From Nonomuraea gerenzanensis (GTDB lineage: Bacteria; Actinomycetota; Actinomycetes; Streptosporangiales; Streptosporangiaceae), in NCBI RefSeq assembly GCF_020215645.1, contig NZ_CP084058.1, positions 3,348,001-3,412,000 of the forward strand: DNA of 64,000 bases, given 5' to 3'. Shown here one piece after another: positions 50,911 through 59,629 of this stretch (position 1 is its first letter; each line of letters opens with the position of its first letter). A program made the translations under genes and the position numbers. The notes below the pieces were generated by a model. That model ran no database searches. It saw nothing but the letters and a program-made list of their open reading frames with translations, and was not told where the DNA came from.

Positions 50911-51170
50911 TGAGCGACATGGACCTGTGCGCGCGACTGACGGCCGGCGACCTCGCCGCGCTCGCCGACGCCTACGACCAGCACGGCCCGTACGTGTACG
51001 GCGTGGCCGTCAAGGTCACCGGCAGCCAGACGTACGCGGAGGAGGTCACCCAGAACGTGTTCACCGCGCTCTGGGAGCAGCCCCTGTCCTACGATCCCAG
51101 CCTGGGGTCGTTACGGGGCTGGCTGGTGAGCAGGGCCCTGCACGAGTCGGCCCTGCGCACGAAGGTCTAA
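50910..51170 (+). CDS. ECF sigma factor reduced to region 2
   Basis: 86 residues. DLAALADAYDQHGPYVYGVA, TGSQTYAEEVTQNVFTALWE and SLGSLRGWLVSRALHESAL are the conserved parts of sigma-70 region 2 that bind core RNA polymerase and the -10 element. Region 4 and the linker are missing: a stop follows the last region-2 helix and a small CCCCGG/CCGGGG hairpin comes next. It may be a working single-domain sigma, a decoy, or a truncation. Confidence 0.78.
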   Translation: MSDMDLCARLTAGDLAALADAYDQHGPYVYGVAVKVTGSQTYAEEVTQNVFTALWEQPLSYDPSLGSLRGWLVSRALHESALRTKV

Positions 51171-51189
51171 CCCCGGCATCCGGGGGGCG

Positions 51190-51768
51190 TCAGACGGGGG
51201 CGTTCCATGCCATGAGCACCGGCTCGGCGTGCTCGAAGCCGAGTCGCGAGTAGGTGCCCGTGTCCAGCTTCAGCAGCCTGCCGTCCTCGGGCGCCAGGCC
51301 CAGCCAGCGGGCGGCCAGCACGCGCAGGAAGTGGCCGTGCGCCACCAGCGCCACCCGCCCCTCCGCCTGCCTGGCGCGCTCGATCACCCGGTCGGCGCGC
51401 GCGCCCACCTGCGCCGCGCTCTCTCCGGGATGCTCGGCGTCGCCCGGGATCACCCCGTCACGCCACAGGTACCAGCCCGGCCGGGTCTTCCTGATCTCCG
51501 GCGTGGTGATGCCCTCGTAGCCGCCGTAGTCCCACTCCCACAGGTCGGCGTCCACCTCCGAGCGGGTCAGCCCGGCCAGCTCCGCCGTGCGGCGGGCGCG
51601 CTGGGCGGGGGAGACCAGCACCAGGTCGATCGGCTCCTTCACCAGCGGCGCCAGGGCCCTGGCCTGCTCCTCGCCGTGCTCCGTCAAAGGCAGGTCGGTA
51701 CGGCCGGTGTGCTTGCCCGCCTTGCTCCATTCGGTCTCTCCGTGCCGGAGCAGCAGCATCTCGTTCAT
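51190..51768 (-). CDS. Histidine phosphatase (phosphoglycerate mutase-like)
   Basis: 192 residues. The RHG signature LLLRHGETEWS carries the nucleophilic His; the second His is in ALVAHGHFLRVL, the acid in the WEWDYGGYEG part. Small members act as phosphatases on sugar or nucleotide phosphates (SixA or GpmB-like). ATG at 51768 has GGGAG upstream. Confidence 0.88.
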   Translation of the reverse strand: MNEMLLLRHGETEWSKAGKHTGRTDLPLTEHGEEQARALAPLVKEPIDLVLVSPAQRARRTAELAGLTRSEVDADLWEWDYGGYEGITTPEIRKTRPGWYLWRDGVIPGDAEHPGESAAQVGARADRVIERARQAEGRVALVAHGHFLRVLAARWLGLAPEDGRLLKLDTGTYSRLGFEHAEPVLMAWNAPV

Positions 51769-51795
51769 GGCTCCCATCATCGGGCACGACCGTTC

Positions 51796-52707
51796 TCAAC
51801 CTGAGGCCAGGTCTTCCACGACGGGCTCGAAGGCGTCCAGATCCCGCTCGTGGTGCAGCACGAAATACGACAGGTCATGCTCGTCACGCCAGTACCGGAG
51901 CTTGTCGACGATGTCCTGCCGCGTGCCGAGCAGCACCTGCGGCGTCTCGTCCAGCGCGCTGCTGTCGGCCGCGCTCCACGCCTCCTCCGCCTTCCGCTCG
52001 CCCGCCTGGATCACGCTGGTGCCCAGTTCGAGCGCCGCGTACCGCTCCCCGGCCGCCTCGCGTACGGCGGCGAGCTTGTCCAGCAGCGCCCGCACCCCGC
52101 CGTCGCGTAGGTCGGGCCCGCTGCCGTCGGGCCGCACCCGCATCCCGATGTTCACGACGTCGGCCTCCTGAGCCGCCAGCCGCACCATCCGCGCCCCGCC
52201 CGCCCCGATCACGATCGGCGGCCGGGGCCGCTGGAGGGGCTTGGGCCGCTGGTCGAGCCCGGAGATCCGGTAGTGCCGTCCCTCGAAGTGGAACGGCCCC
52301 TCCCCCCAGAGCCCCTTCAGCACGGCCAGCGCCTCCCGCAGCCGCTCGACCCGCACCCCGGGCGGCTCCAGCGCCAGCCCGGCGCCCGCGTAGTCGCCGG
52401 CCATCCACCCGGTCCCGATCCCGACCTCCAGCCGCCCGCCGGACAGCACGTCCAGCGTGGCCGTCTCCTTGGCCAGCACGGCCGGATGCCGGAAGTCGTT
52501 GGCGAACACCAGCGTGCCCACCCGCAGCCTCGTGGTGGCGCAGGCGGCGGCCGTGAGCGCGGCGATGGGGGCGAACCTGGGGCCGACGAGGTGATCGGGC
52601 ACGAGCAGCACCTCGAACCCGGCGCCCTCCAGCCGCCTGGCCTTCTCCGCCCACGCCTTGCCCGACTCCGCCTCCCGCACCACCGCCCCGAACCTGAACC
52701 GCCGCAC
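51796..52707 (-). CDS. LLM-class (luciferase-like) flavin/F420 monooxygenase
   Basis: 303 residues. TIM-barrel signatures of the family: FEVLLVPDHLVGPRFAPIAA, TTRLRVGTLVFANDFRHPAV, LDVLSGGRLEVGIGTGWM. The GTG follows AGGAGGAG, a very strong site. Members oxidise or reduce small organics with F420 or FMN. It is divergent from the PhyH gene with two matched operators between, so the two transcripts are probably controlled together. Confidence 0.86.
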   Translation of the reverse strand: MRRFRFGAVVREAESGKAWAEKARRLEGAGFEVLLVPDHLVGPRFAPIAALTAAACATTRLRVGTLVFANDFRHPAVLAKETATLDVLSGGRLEVGIGTGWMAGDYAGAGLALEPPGVRVERLREALAVLKGLWGEGPFHFEGRHYRISGLDQRPKPLQRPRPPIVIGAGGARMVRLAAQEADVVNIGMRVRPDGSGPDLRDGGVRALLDKLAAVREAAGERYAALELGTSVIQAGERKAEEAWSAADSSALDETPQVLLGTRQDIVDKLRYWRDEHDLSYFVLHHERDLDAFEPVVEDLASG

Positions 52708-52717
52708 ATCTCCTCCT

Positions 52718-52731
52718 ACCAAGTGCTTGGT
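52718..52731. promoter_or_regulatory. Operator ACCAAGTGCTTGGT
   Basis: A 14-bp dyad, matching the AnCAAGnnCTTGnT pattern reported for KstR2-type TetR regulators. It lies 10 bp before the LLM gene's GTG. Confidence 0.6.
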
Positions 52732-52801
52732 TGGGACCATTGTGGCGTACGGGCCCGCGCGGCGCGACAGGCGTCGAGCGGCGGCCGGACATCGAGGTCT
52801 T

Positions 52802-52815
52802 ACCAAGCGCTTGCT
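52802..52815. promoter_or_regulatory. Operator ACCAAGCGCTTGCT
   Basis: Second copy of the same 14-bp pattern, 20 bp before the PhyH gene's ATG. Spacing to the first site is 84 bp, eight helical turns. Confidence 0.6.
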
Positions 52816-52835
52816 TTAGGTGCCAGACTGAGGGC

Positions 52836-53603
52836 ATGGAGATCCCGGTGCGTCAGGTGACCGACGACGAGGCGGCGTTCTTCGCCGAGCACGGCTGGGT
52901 GCGGCTCGGCCGGCTGGTCCCGCCCGGCACCGCCGCCGAGCTGCGCGAGCGGGCCACGGGGTATCTGCGGGCGCGCTCCAAGCAGCACCAGACGCTCGTC
53001 GACCAGGCGTTCGGCCAGGCCAGGGACATCGCGGCCGGTGATGAGGCGTTCGCCGCGCTGACGATGAGCCCCGCGATGGGCCGCACCGCCGCACGGTTGC
53101 TGCGCGGTGTGCGGGCGGTCCGGGTGCAGGTCACCAACCTGCTGGTGAAGGAGCCGGGCGAGCACGGGGCCACCGAGTTCCACCAGGACTTCCCGTGGAT
53201 GCCGATGGACCGCTCGGCCATGCTCACCGTCTGGCTGGCCCTGTCCGACGTGCCCGCCGACATGGGCTCGCTGCGTTTCTACGACGGCTCTCATCGCCAC
53301 GGCGTGCTCGGCCGCAGCTTCACCCGCCCCCGCGACGACCAGCTCAGCCAGCACCCCTGGCTCAAGGAGCTGGAGCTGTCGCCGCCGCTCGACCTCAAGG
53401 CGGGGGACGCGACCGTGCACCACGCGCTGACCGTGCACGGCGCCCCCGCCAACCGCCGCGACACGCCGCGGCTGTCCTTCACCGTCACCTACTTCGACGC
53501 CGACGCCCTCTACACCGGCCTGCCGTACAAGCAGACCGACGGGCTCGGCCTCCAGGTGAACCGGCCGTTCGAGCACGAGAGGTTCCCGTGCCTGAAACCG
53601 TGA
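52836..53603 (+). CDS. Phytanoyl-CoA dioxygenase (PhyH) family protein
   Basis: 255 residues. The Fe(II)/2-oxoglutarate facial triad is visible as His-x-Asp in TEFHQDFPWMP and the distal His in ALTVHGAPANR, followed by Arg for the co-substrate in TPRLSFTV. PhyH proteins hydroxylate acyl-CoAs or small metabolites. It begins a run of five genes with short gaps or overlaps (PhyH, phosphotriesterase, P450, SDR, Gfo/Idh). Confidence 0.85.
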   Translation: MEIPVRQVTDDEAAFFAEHGWVRLGRLVPPGTAAELRERATGYLRARSKQHQTLVDQAFGQARDIAAGDEAFAALTMSPAMGRTAARLLRGVRAVRVQVTNLLVKEPGEHGATEFHQDFPWMPMDRSAMLTVWLALSDVPADMGSLRFYDGSHRHGVLGRSFTRPRDDQLSQHPWLKELELSPPLDLKAGDATVHHALTVHGAPANRRDTPRLSFTVTYFDADALYTGLPYKQTDGLGLQVNRPFEHERFPCLKP

Positions 53604-54547
53604 GGGGCCCCGTCGCCGACCTCGGGGCGACGCTCATGCACGAGCACGTCTTCGGGCTGAGCCCCGAGATCCTGTGGAACTGGCCGGACATCCCGGAGGG
53701 CTGGGACCTGGAGGCGCGGGCGCGCGAGGCGGCGGGCAAGCTCGACGCGCTCAAGGCGGCGGGCATCGACACGATCGTGGACCTCACCGTGGTGGGCCTG
53801 GGCAGGTACGTGCCCGCCGTGCAGCGGGTGGCCGAGCTGACCTCCGTCAACATCGTGGCCGCCACCGGCCTCTACACCTACGACGCGCTGCCGCCGTACT
53901 TCGCCAACCGGGGCCCCGGATCGTTGTTCGGCGGGCCGGACCGGCTGGCGGAGTTCTTCGTCAGGGACCTCACCGAGGGCATCGGGCGCACCGGCGTCAA
54001 GGCGGCCGTGCTGAAGTGCGCCTCCGACCACCTCGGCCTGACCAAGGGGTGCGAGCGGGTGTTCAGAGCCGTCGCCGAGGCGCACCTGGAGACCGGCGCG
54101 CCGATCACCACCCACTCCCACAGCGCGTCCAGGGGCGGGCTGGACCAGCAGAAGCTGCTCGCGTCGCTGGGCGTGGACCTGGGGCGCGTGGTCATCGGGC
54201 ACGCCGGCGACTCGACGGACGTGGCGTACCTGGAGGAGCTGGTCGCCAACGGGTCGTACCTGGGCATGGACCGGTTCGGCATCGAGACGATCAGCCCGTT
54301 CGAGGACCGGGTGGCGATCGTGGCGGAGCTGTGCGAGCGCGGGCACGCCGATCGGATGGTGCTGAGCCACGACTCCTACTGCTTCAACGACCGCTTCGAC
54401 GCCGAGGTCGTCCGGGAGCGGCATCCGCGCTACCACCTGCTGCACATCTCCCGCGACGTGCTGCCCGCGCTGCGCGCGCGGGGCGTCACGGACGACCAGA
54501 TCCACCAGATGCTCGTCGTGAACCCCCGGAGGATCTTCAAGCCATGA
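53588..54547 (+). CDS. Phosphotriesterase-family metal-dependent hydrolase
   Basis: 319 residues. All binuclear-metal ligands are seen: His18 and His20 in TLMHEHVFG, Lys in AAVLKCASD, His in TTHSHSAS, His in VVIGHAGDS and Asp in MVLSHDSYC. The GTG start overlaps the PhyH gene by 16 bases, with GAGAGG upstream. Family members are lactonases or phosphotriesterases; in this setting a lactone or ester intermediate is a plausible substrate. Confidence 0.85.
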   Translation: MPETVRGPVADLGATLMHEHVFGLSPEILWNWPDIPEGWDLEARAREAAGKLDALKAAGIDTIVDLTVVGLGRYVPAVQRVAELTSVNIVAATGLYTYDALPPYFANRGPGSLFGGPDRLAEFFVRDLTEGIGRTGVKAAVLKCASDHLGLTKGCERVFRAVAEAHLETGAPITTHSHSASRGGLDQQKLLASLGVDLGRVVIGHAGDSTDVAYLEELVANGSYLGMDRFGIETISPFEDRVAIVAELCERGHADRMVLSHDSYCFNDRFDAEVVRERHPRYHLLHISRDVLPALRARGVTDDQIHQMLVVNPRRIFKP

Positions 54548-55767
54548 CCGAGCCCGCCATGACCGAGCCCGCCATGATCGAGGATTTCGACGTCGGGGCC
54601 GACTGGCACGTGGCCGCCCCGTACCCGTTCCTGGCCGGGCTGCGCGAGCACGCCCCGGTGTTCAAGAGCGAGCACCTGGGCGCGTACGTGCTGACCCGCT
54701 ACGCCGACGTGCGGGCCGCGTACGGCGACCCCCGGCGCTTCTCCTCCCAGGGCTCCCTGACGATCTCCCGCAGCCTCACCAGGCAGACCAGGCAGAAGCT
54801 CGGCGAGCACGGCTCGTTCCTGTCCAGCTTCGTGGCGAACGTGGACCCGCCCGACCACACGCGCCTGCGCCGGTCGGTGTCGCGGGCGTTCACGCCGCGC
54901 GCGGTGGCCGCCATGGAGCAGCGCTTCAGGGCGCTGAACGAGGACCTGCTCGACCGCGTGGCCCCGCGCGGCCGGGCCGACTTCGTCAGCGAGATCGGCC
55001 ACGAGCCGTCGATCAAGCTGACCGCCCGCTTCATCGGCCTGCCGGAGGCGGACGAGGCGTTCGTGCAGGCCCGCGTCAAGGACTGGTTCCAGCTCTTCCT
55101 CTCGCCGCAGCCGCCGGAGCGGCAGCTGGAGCTGGCCGACGGCTTCCTGACCTACCTCGACTACGTGGATCGCCTGGTCGCCGCGCGGGCCAAGGAGCCG
55201 AAGGACGACTTCACCTCCCTGATGACCTCGCTGATCGGGGAGGAGCTGACGCACCGCGAGGTGGTCGAGCTGATCTCCACGATTCTGCTCGGAGGCAACG
55301 ACACCGTGCCGAACCAGCTCGGCAACACCGTGCTGCGGCTGCTGCGCGAGGGCGCCTGGCCGGTGCCGCCCGAGCTGGTCGCCAACGCCTCCGAGGAGTG
55401 CATGCGCATCGACGGGGCCTCGCTCGGCTCCTTCCGCTACGCGGCCGAGGACATCGCCCTGCACGGCGTGACGATCCCGCGCGGGGCCCTGGTGCTGCTG
55501 TCCACCGACTCGGCCGGGCACGACGGGAGCGTCTTCCCCGACCCGGACCGGTTCGTGATCGACCGGCCGAACGCCGCCGAGCATCTGGTCTTCGGCTACG
55601 GCATCCACTTCTGCGTGGGGGCCGCGCTGGGGCGGTTGCAGCTGCGTACGGCGCTGGAGGTGCTCGGCAGGCGGCTGCCAGGGCTGCGGCTCGCGCCCGG
55701 CCAGGCCGTCGCCTACCGCAGATCGATCGTGGGCCGCGGGCTGACGTCCCTGCTGGTGGAATGGTGA
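54544..55767 (+). CDS. Cytochrome P450
   Basis: 407 residues. Heme-binding FGYGIHFCVGAALGR with Cys357, ExxR in EECMR, and I-helix LLGGNDTVPN, where Asn replaces the usual acidic residue near the Thr. The start region is a 15-bp tandem repeat giving three candidate ATGs (54544, 54559, 54574); the first overlaps the preceding stop as ATGA. Redox partners are not encoded in the window. Confidence 0.9.
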   Translation: MTEPAMTEPAMIEDFDVGADWHVAAPYPFLAGLREHAPVFKSEHLGAYVLTRYADVRAAYGDPRRFSSQGSLTISRSLTRQTRQKLGEHGSFLSSFVANVDPPDHTRLRRSVSRAFTPRAVAAMEQRFRALNEDLLDRVAPRGRADFVSEIGHEPSIKLTARFIGLPEADEAFVQARVKDWFQLFLSPQPPERQLELADGFLTYLDYVDRLVAARAKEPKDDFTSLMTSLIGEELTHREVVELISTILLGGNDTVPNQLGNTVLRLLREGAWPVPPELVANASEECMRIDGASLGSFRYAAEDIALHGVTIPRGALVLLSTDSAGHDGSVFPDPDRFVIDRPNAAEHLVFGYGIHFCVGAALGRLQLRTALEVLGRRLPGLRLAPGQAVAYRRSIVGRGLTSLLVEW

Positions 55768-56567
55768 GCGGGCGCTTCGACGGCAAGGTGGCGCTCGTGA
55801 CGGGCGCCGGGTCCGGCATCGGCGCGGCCTGCGCGGCCCGCTTCGCCGCCGAGGGGGCCTGCGTCGGGGTCCTCGACGTCAGCGCGGCGGGCGCGCGGGC
55901 CACCGCCGCCGCCATCCGCGCCCACGGCGGCACCGGGACGGCGCTGACCTGCGACGTCTCCGACGACAAGCAGGTGCGGGAGGCGATCGCGACGCTGGTG
56001 GCCTCCTTCGGCAGGGTGGACGTCCTGCACTCCAACGCGGCCGTGTTCGAGCCCGGCGTGTACGGGCGGGACCGCGAGCTGGAGACGCTCGACGTCGCCG
56101 TCTGGGACCGGACCATGGAGGTCAACCTGCGCGGCGCCATGCTCATGGTCAAGCACACGATGCCCGTCATGCCCGACGGCGGCGCCGTCGTCCTCACCTC
56201 CTCGGTGTCCGCCCTGGTGGGCGACACGGTGCACGCCGCCTACGGCGCCTCCAAGTCGGCGCTGATCGGCTTCACCCGGTACGTGGCCACGATGTACGGC
56301 TCGCGCGGCGTCCGCTGCAACGCGGTCGCGCCCGCCCTCGTCCTGACCCCGAACGCCCAGCGCGCGATGACCCCCGAGCAGCTCGCCGTGAAGCAGGCCG
56401 AGCGGCTGCTGCCGTGGGCCTGCTCGGTGGAGGACGTGGCCAACCTGGTGGCGTTCCTGAGCTGCGAGGAGTCCCGCTGCCTGACGGGCCAGACCCTGGT
56501 CATCGACTCCGGCACGCTCGCCCACCGGCCCCAGCACGCGGTTGAGCGGTGGCGCTCACGGCCATAG
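55761..56567 (+). CDS. Short-chain dehydrogenase/reductase
   Basis: 268 residues. Cofactor motif VTGAGSGIGAACAARFA, LDV for NAD(H) preference after the second strand, and active-site YGASKSALIGF with Ser in LTSSVSAL. The ATG lies in the P450 3' end (7-base overlap). It would oxidise or reduce the alcohol made by the P450 or PhyH enzyme. Confidence 0.9.
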   Translation: MVSGRFDGKVALVTGAGSGIGAACAARFAAEGACVGVLDVSAAGARATAAAIRAHGGTGTALTCDVSDDKQVREAIATLVASFGRVDVLHSNAAVFEPGVYGRDRELETLDVAVWDRTMEVNLRGAMLMVKHTMPVMPDGGAVVLTSSVSALVGDTVHAAYGASKSALIGFTRYVATMYGSRGVRCNAVAPALVLTPNAQRAMTPEQLAVKQAERLLPWACSVEDVANLVAFLSCEESRCLTGQTLVIDSGTLAHRPQHAVERWRSRP

Positions 56568-56576
56568 GTTGCACCG

Positions 56577-57446
56577 GTGGACAATCACAGAGAGCCGGTG
56601 TCGGTGGGGCTGATCGGGGCGGGGCCGTGGGCGCGGATGGCGCACGTGCCGATGCTGGCCAAGGGGCCGCACACGCGGCTGGCCGGGGTGTGGGCCCGCA
56701 GGCCGGAGGCCGCCGCCGAGCTGGGGGCGCCCGTGTACGCGACGGCCGAGGAGTTGTTCGAGCACTGCGAGGCCGTGGCGTTCTGCGTGCCGCCCGCCGT
56801 ACAGGCGCGGTACGCCGTGCGGGCCGCCCGTGCGGGCAAGGCGCTGCTGCTGGAGAAGCCGCTCGCCGACACCCTGGAGGGCGCCGAGCGGGTGGCCGCC
56901 GCCGTCGCCGAGGCGGGCGTGGCCTCGCAGATGGTGCTCACGCTCAGGTACGCCCCCCAGACCCGCGCGTTCCTGGCCCGTTGCGCCGAGATCGACCCGT
57001 TCGGCGGCCACGCCGCGAACATCTCCGGCCTCCTGCTCGGCGACCACCCCTTCGCCACCCCCTGGCGGCACGAGCACGGCCCGCTCCTCGACGTCGGCCC
57101 GCACCTGATCGACCTCCTGGACGCCGCCCTGGGCCGCGTCACCGGCGTGCGCGCGCACGGCCGCCCGCTCGGCTGGGTCGGCCTGCTGCTCGAGCACGAG
57201 GGTGGCGCCGTCAGCGAGGTGTCCCTGTGCATGACCGCCGGCGGCGACCAGCCCCAGCAGACGATCGCCGTGTACGGCCGCGCGGGCAGCGCCGTCCTGC
57301 CGGACTCCGACGAGGACCCGCTGGAGAGGATCGCCGAGGAGTTCGCCGGCACCGTGCGCGCGGGCGGCGGGCACCCGCTCGACGCCGCCCACGGCCTCCG
57401 GTTGCAGCGGATCATCGCCGAGGCCCGCGCCCAACTCGCCCCTTGA
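56577..57446 (+). CDS. Gfo/Idh/MocA-family oxidoreductase
   Basis: 289 residues. Rossmann start VGLIGAGPWARMAHVPML and the conserved LLEKPLADTLEGAE, then DVGPHLIDLLDAALG in the C-terminal domain. Members act on sugars, inositols and other polyols. It is nine bases after the SDR gene and ends the run; a cobalamin riboswitch follows. Confidence 0.87.
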   Translation: MDNHREPVSVGLIGAGPWARMAHVPMLAKGPHTRLAGVWARRPEAAAELGAPVYATAEELFEHCEAVAFCVPPAVQARYAVRAARAGKALLLEKPLADTLEGAERVAAAVAEAGVASQMVLTLRYAPQTRAFLARCAEIDPFGGHAANISGLLLGDHPFATPWRHEHGPLLDVGPHLIDLLDAALGRVTGVRAHGRPLGWVGLLLEHEGGAVSEVSLCMTAGGDQPQQTIAVYGRAGSAVLPDSDEDPLERIAEEFAGTVRAGGGHPLDAAHGLRLQRIIAEARAQLAP

Positions 57447-57479
57447 CGCGGGCGCCATCTGGGTCATTGATAACGTTTG

Positions 57480-57558
57480 TCCGATGCGCAGAGCGCAGCG
57501 AAGTCCGGTGCGAGTCCGGCGCTGTCCCGCAACTGTCATAGCCAGGTCGCCTGCCTCC
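57480..57558 (+). ncRNA. Cobalamin (B12) riboswitch aptamer
   Basis: The conserved blocks are present in order: GCGAAGTCCGGTGCGAGTCC, GGCGCTGTCCCGCAACTGT (the B12 box) and AGCCAGGTCGCCTGCC. The 5' limit is approximate. After it, ATCAACCCT (57570) and AGGGTGAT (57587) can pair as a possible expression-platform hairpin before the binding-protein gene. AdoCbl should repress the importer. Confidence 0.85.
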
Positions 57559-57645
57559 GCGCTGACGTCATCAACCCTCGTGGAAAAGGGTGATCCGTCC
57601 CTCAACGCGGGTCTCTCGGTTCCGAACAGTGTGAAAGGACTTCTC

Positions 57646-58593
57646 GTGAGGCCCGTACGCACGGCTCTCGCGGGCGCGCTGCTGGGAACGCTCCTTCTGG
57701 CCGGATGCGGCCAGGACGGCGGCACCACCACAGCGTCCGCCCCCACCACGGCCCCCGCCTCCCCCTCCGGCGACTTCCCCGTCACCGTCGAGGCGGGCAA
57801 CGGCAAGGTCACCATCGCCAAGAAGCCCCAGCGGATCGTCTCGCTGTCGGCCACCCACACCGAGACGCTGTTCGCCATCGGCGCCGGCCCTCAGGTCGTG
57901 GCGGTGGACGACCAGTCGAACCACCCGCCCGAGGCCCCCAAGACCGACCTGTCCGGCTTCAAGCCGAACGTCGAGGCCATCGTCGCCCAGAAGCCCGACC
58001 TCGTCATCGTCTCCGACGACCAGGACCAGGTCGTCGCCGAGCTGGGCAAGGTGAACGTGCCCGTCCTGCTCCAGCCGGCCGCCACCAAGCTGGACGAGGC
58101 GTACGAGGAGATCGCCGAACTCGGCGCCGCCACCGGCAACAAGGCCAAGGCGGACGAGGTCGTCGCCGGGATGAAGACGGCCATCGACGGGCTGGCCGCG
58201 CAGGCGCCCAAGGACAAGCAGCTCACCTACTACCACGAGCTCGACACCACGCCGTACGCCGCCACGTCCAAGACCTTCATCGGCCAGATCTACGGACTGT
58301 TCGGCCTGACCAACATCGCCGACAAGGCGCCCGACGCGGCCGGCGGCTACCCCAAGCTCTCCGCCGAGTTCGTCGCCCAGGCCGACCCCGACCTGATCTT
58401 CCTGGCCGACGTCAAGTGCTGTCAGCAGAGCAAGGACACCCTGGCCAAGCGGCCGGGGTGGAAGAACCTGTCCGCGATCGAGAACGACCAGGTGATCCAG
58501 CTCGACGACGACATCGCCTCCCGGTGGGGGCCGCGGGTGGTCGAGTTGGCCGAGGCCATCGGCGCGGCGGTGTCCAAGGCGGGCACGAGCTGA
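57646..58593 (+). CDS. btuF: Cobalamin-binding lipoprotein BtuF-like
   Basis: 315 residues. Lipoprotein signal (RTALAGALLGTLLLAGC, lipobox LAGC) then a BtuF/FepB-type two-lobed protein: PQRIVSLSATHTETLFAIG, VEAIVAQKPDLVIVSDD, DLIFLADVKCCQQSKDTLAK. The GTG has AAAGGA upstream. Its place behind a B12 riboswitch and before btuCD and cbiZ decides for cobalamin rather than iron. Confidence 0.85.
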   Translation: MRPVRTALAGALLGTLLLAGCGQDGGTTTASAPTTAPASPSGDFPVTVEAGNGKVTIAKKPQRIVSLSATHTETLFAIGAGPQVVAVDDQSNHPPEAPKTDLSGFKPNVEAIVAQKPDLVIVSDDQDQVVAELGKVNVPVLLQPAATKLDEAYEEIAELGAATGNKAKADEVVAGMKTAIDGLAAQAPKDKQLTYYHELDTTPYAATSKTFIGQIYGLFGLTNIADKAPDAAGGYPKLSAEFVAQADPDLIFLADVKCCQQSKDTLAKRPGWKNLSAIENDQVIQLDDDIASRWGPRVVELAEAIGAAVSKAGTS

Positions 58594-58594
58594 C

Positions 58595-59629
58595 GTGGTG
58601 ACGCAGGCCGGCCCGTCCAGGGCCAGACCCCTGTGGGTGGTGTGCGCGCTGGGCGTGCTGGCCGTCTCCATGATCGCCGCCCTGCTCGACGGGGCCGCCG
58701 ACATCTCGCCGTGGCAGGTCGTCCTCCAGGTGGTGGACTGGCTGCCGTTCTTCCAGGTGGACTCGGGGCTGGCGCCCGTCGAGCAGGGGCTGCTGTTCGA
58801 GCTGCGGCTGCCGCGGGTGCTGGTCGCCGCCGTGGTCGGCGGGCTGCTGGCGATGGCCGGCGCCGGGTACCAGGGTGTCTTCCGCAACCCGCTCGCCGAC
58901 CCGTACCTGCTGGGCGCAGCCGCCGGCGCCGGGCTGGCGGCCACCGCGGCCATCGTGCTGCTGCCGGCCACGACCGGGAGCATCCCGGTGGCGGCCTTCC
59001 TCGGGGCCGTGGGCGGCGTGCTGCTGGCGTACACGCTGGGCAACACCGCCGGGCGGGCCGGCGGCACGGCCACGCTGGTGCTGGCCGGGGTGGCGGTGAC
59101 CTCGTTCCTCACCGCGATCCAGACGTTCGTCCAGCAGTTCAAGGTGGAGGAGCTGCAGCGCATCTACTCGTGGATCCTCGGCGACGTCGGCGGCGGGTGG
59201 GACCAGCTCTGGCTCGTCCTGCCGTACGCCGCCGTCTCAGCCGTGCTGCTCCTGCTGCACGGGCGCATGCTGGACGTGCTGTCCGTCGGCGACGAGGAGG
59301 CCACCAGCCTGGGGCTGCGGGCCGGCCGGGTGCGGCTCATGGTGCTGCTGGCCGCGTCCCTGGCCACCGCGGCGGCCGTGGCGGTGAGCGGGCTGATCGG
59401 GTTCGTGGGCATCGTGGTGCCGCATGTCGTGCGGCGGATCGCGGGCGGCTCGTACCGGATCGTGCTGCCGCTCTCGCTCATCGGCGGGGCGGCGTTCCTC
59501 GTGCTGGCCGACCTCGTGGCCCGCACCGTGATCGCGCCCGCCGAGCTGCCGATCGGCGTCGTGACGATGTTCGTGGGCGCGCCGTTCTTCGTGGTGGTGC
59601 TGCGCATGACCAGGCGGGCCGCCACATGA
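58595..59629 (+). CDS. btuC: Cobalamin ABC transporter permease BtuC-like
   Basis: 344 residues, about ten membrane segments of the FecCD/BtuC family: RLPRVLVAAVVGGLLAMAGAG, VFRNPLADPYLLGAAAGAG, ATSLGLRAGRVRLM (ATPase contact) and GFVGIVVPHVVRRIAGG. It begins one base after the binding-protein stop and overlaps the ATPase by ATGA. Confidence 0.88.
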   Translation: MVTQAGPSRARPLWVVCALGVLAVSMIAALLDGAADISPWQVVLQVVDWLPFFQVDSGLAPVEQGLLFELRLPRVLVAAVVGGLLAMAGAGYQGVFRNPLADPYLLGAAAGAGLAATAAIVLLPATTGSIPVAAFLGAVGGVLLAYTLGNTAGRAGGTATLVLAGVAVTSFLTAIQTFVQQFKVEELQRIYSWILGDVGGGWDQLWLVLPYAAVSAVLLLLHGRMLDVLSVGDEEATSLGLRAGRVRLMVLLAASLATAAAVAVSGLIGFVGIVVPHVVRRIAGGSYRIVLPLSLIGGAAFLVLADLVARTVIAPAELPIGVVTMFVGAPFFVVVLRMTRRAAT

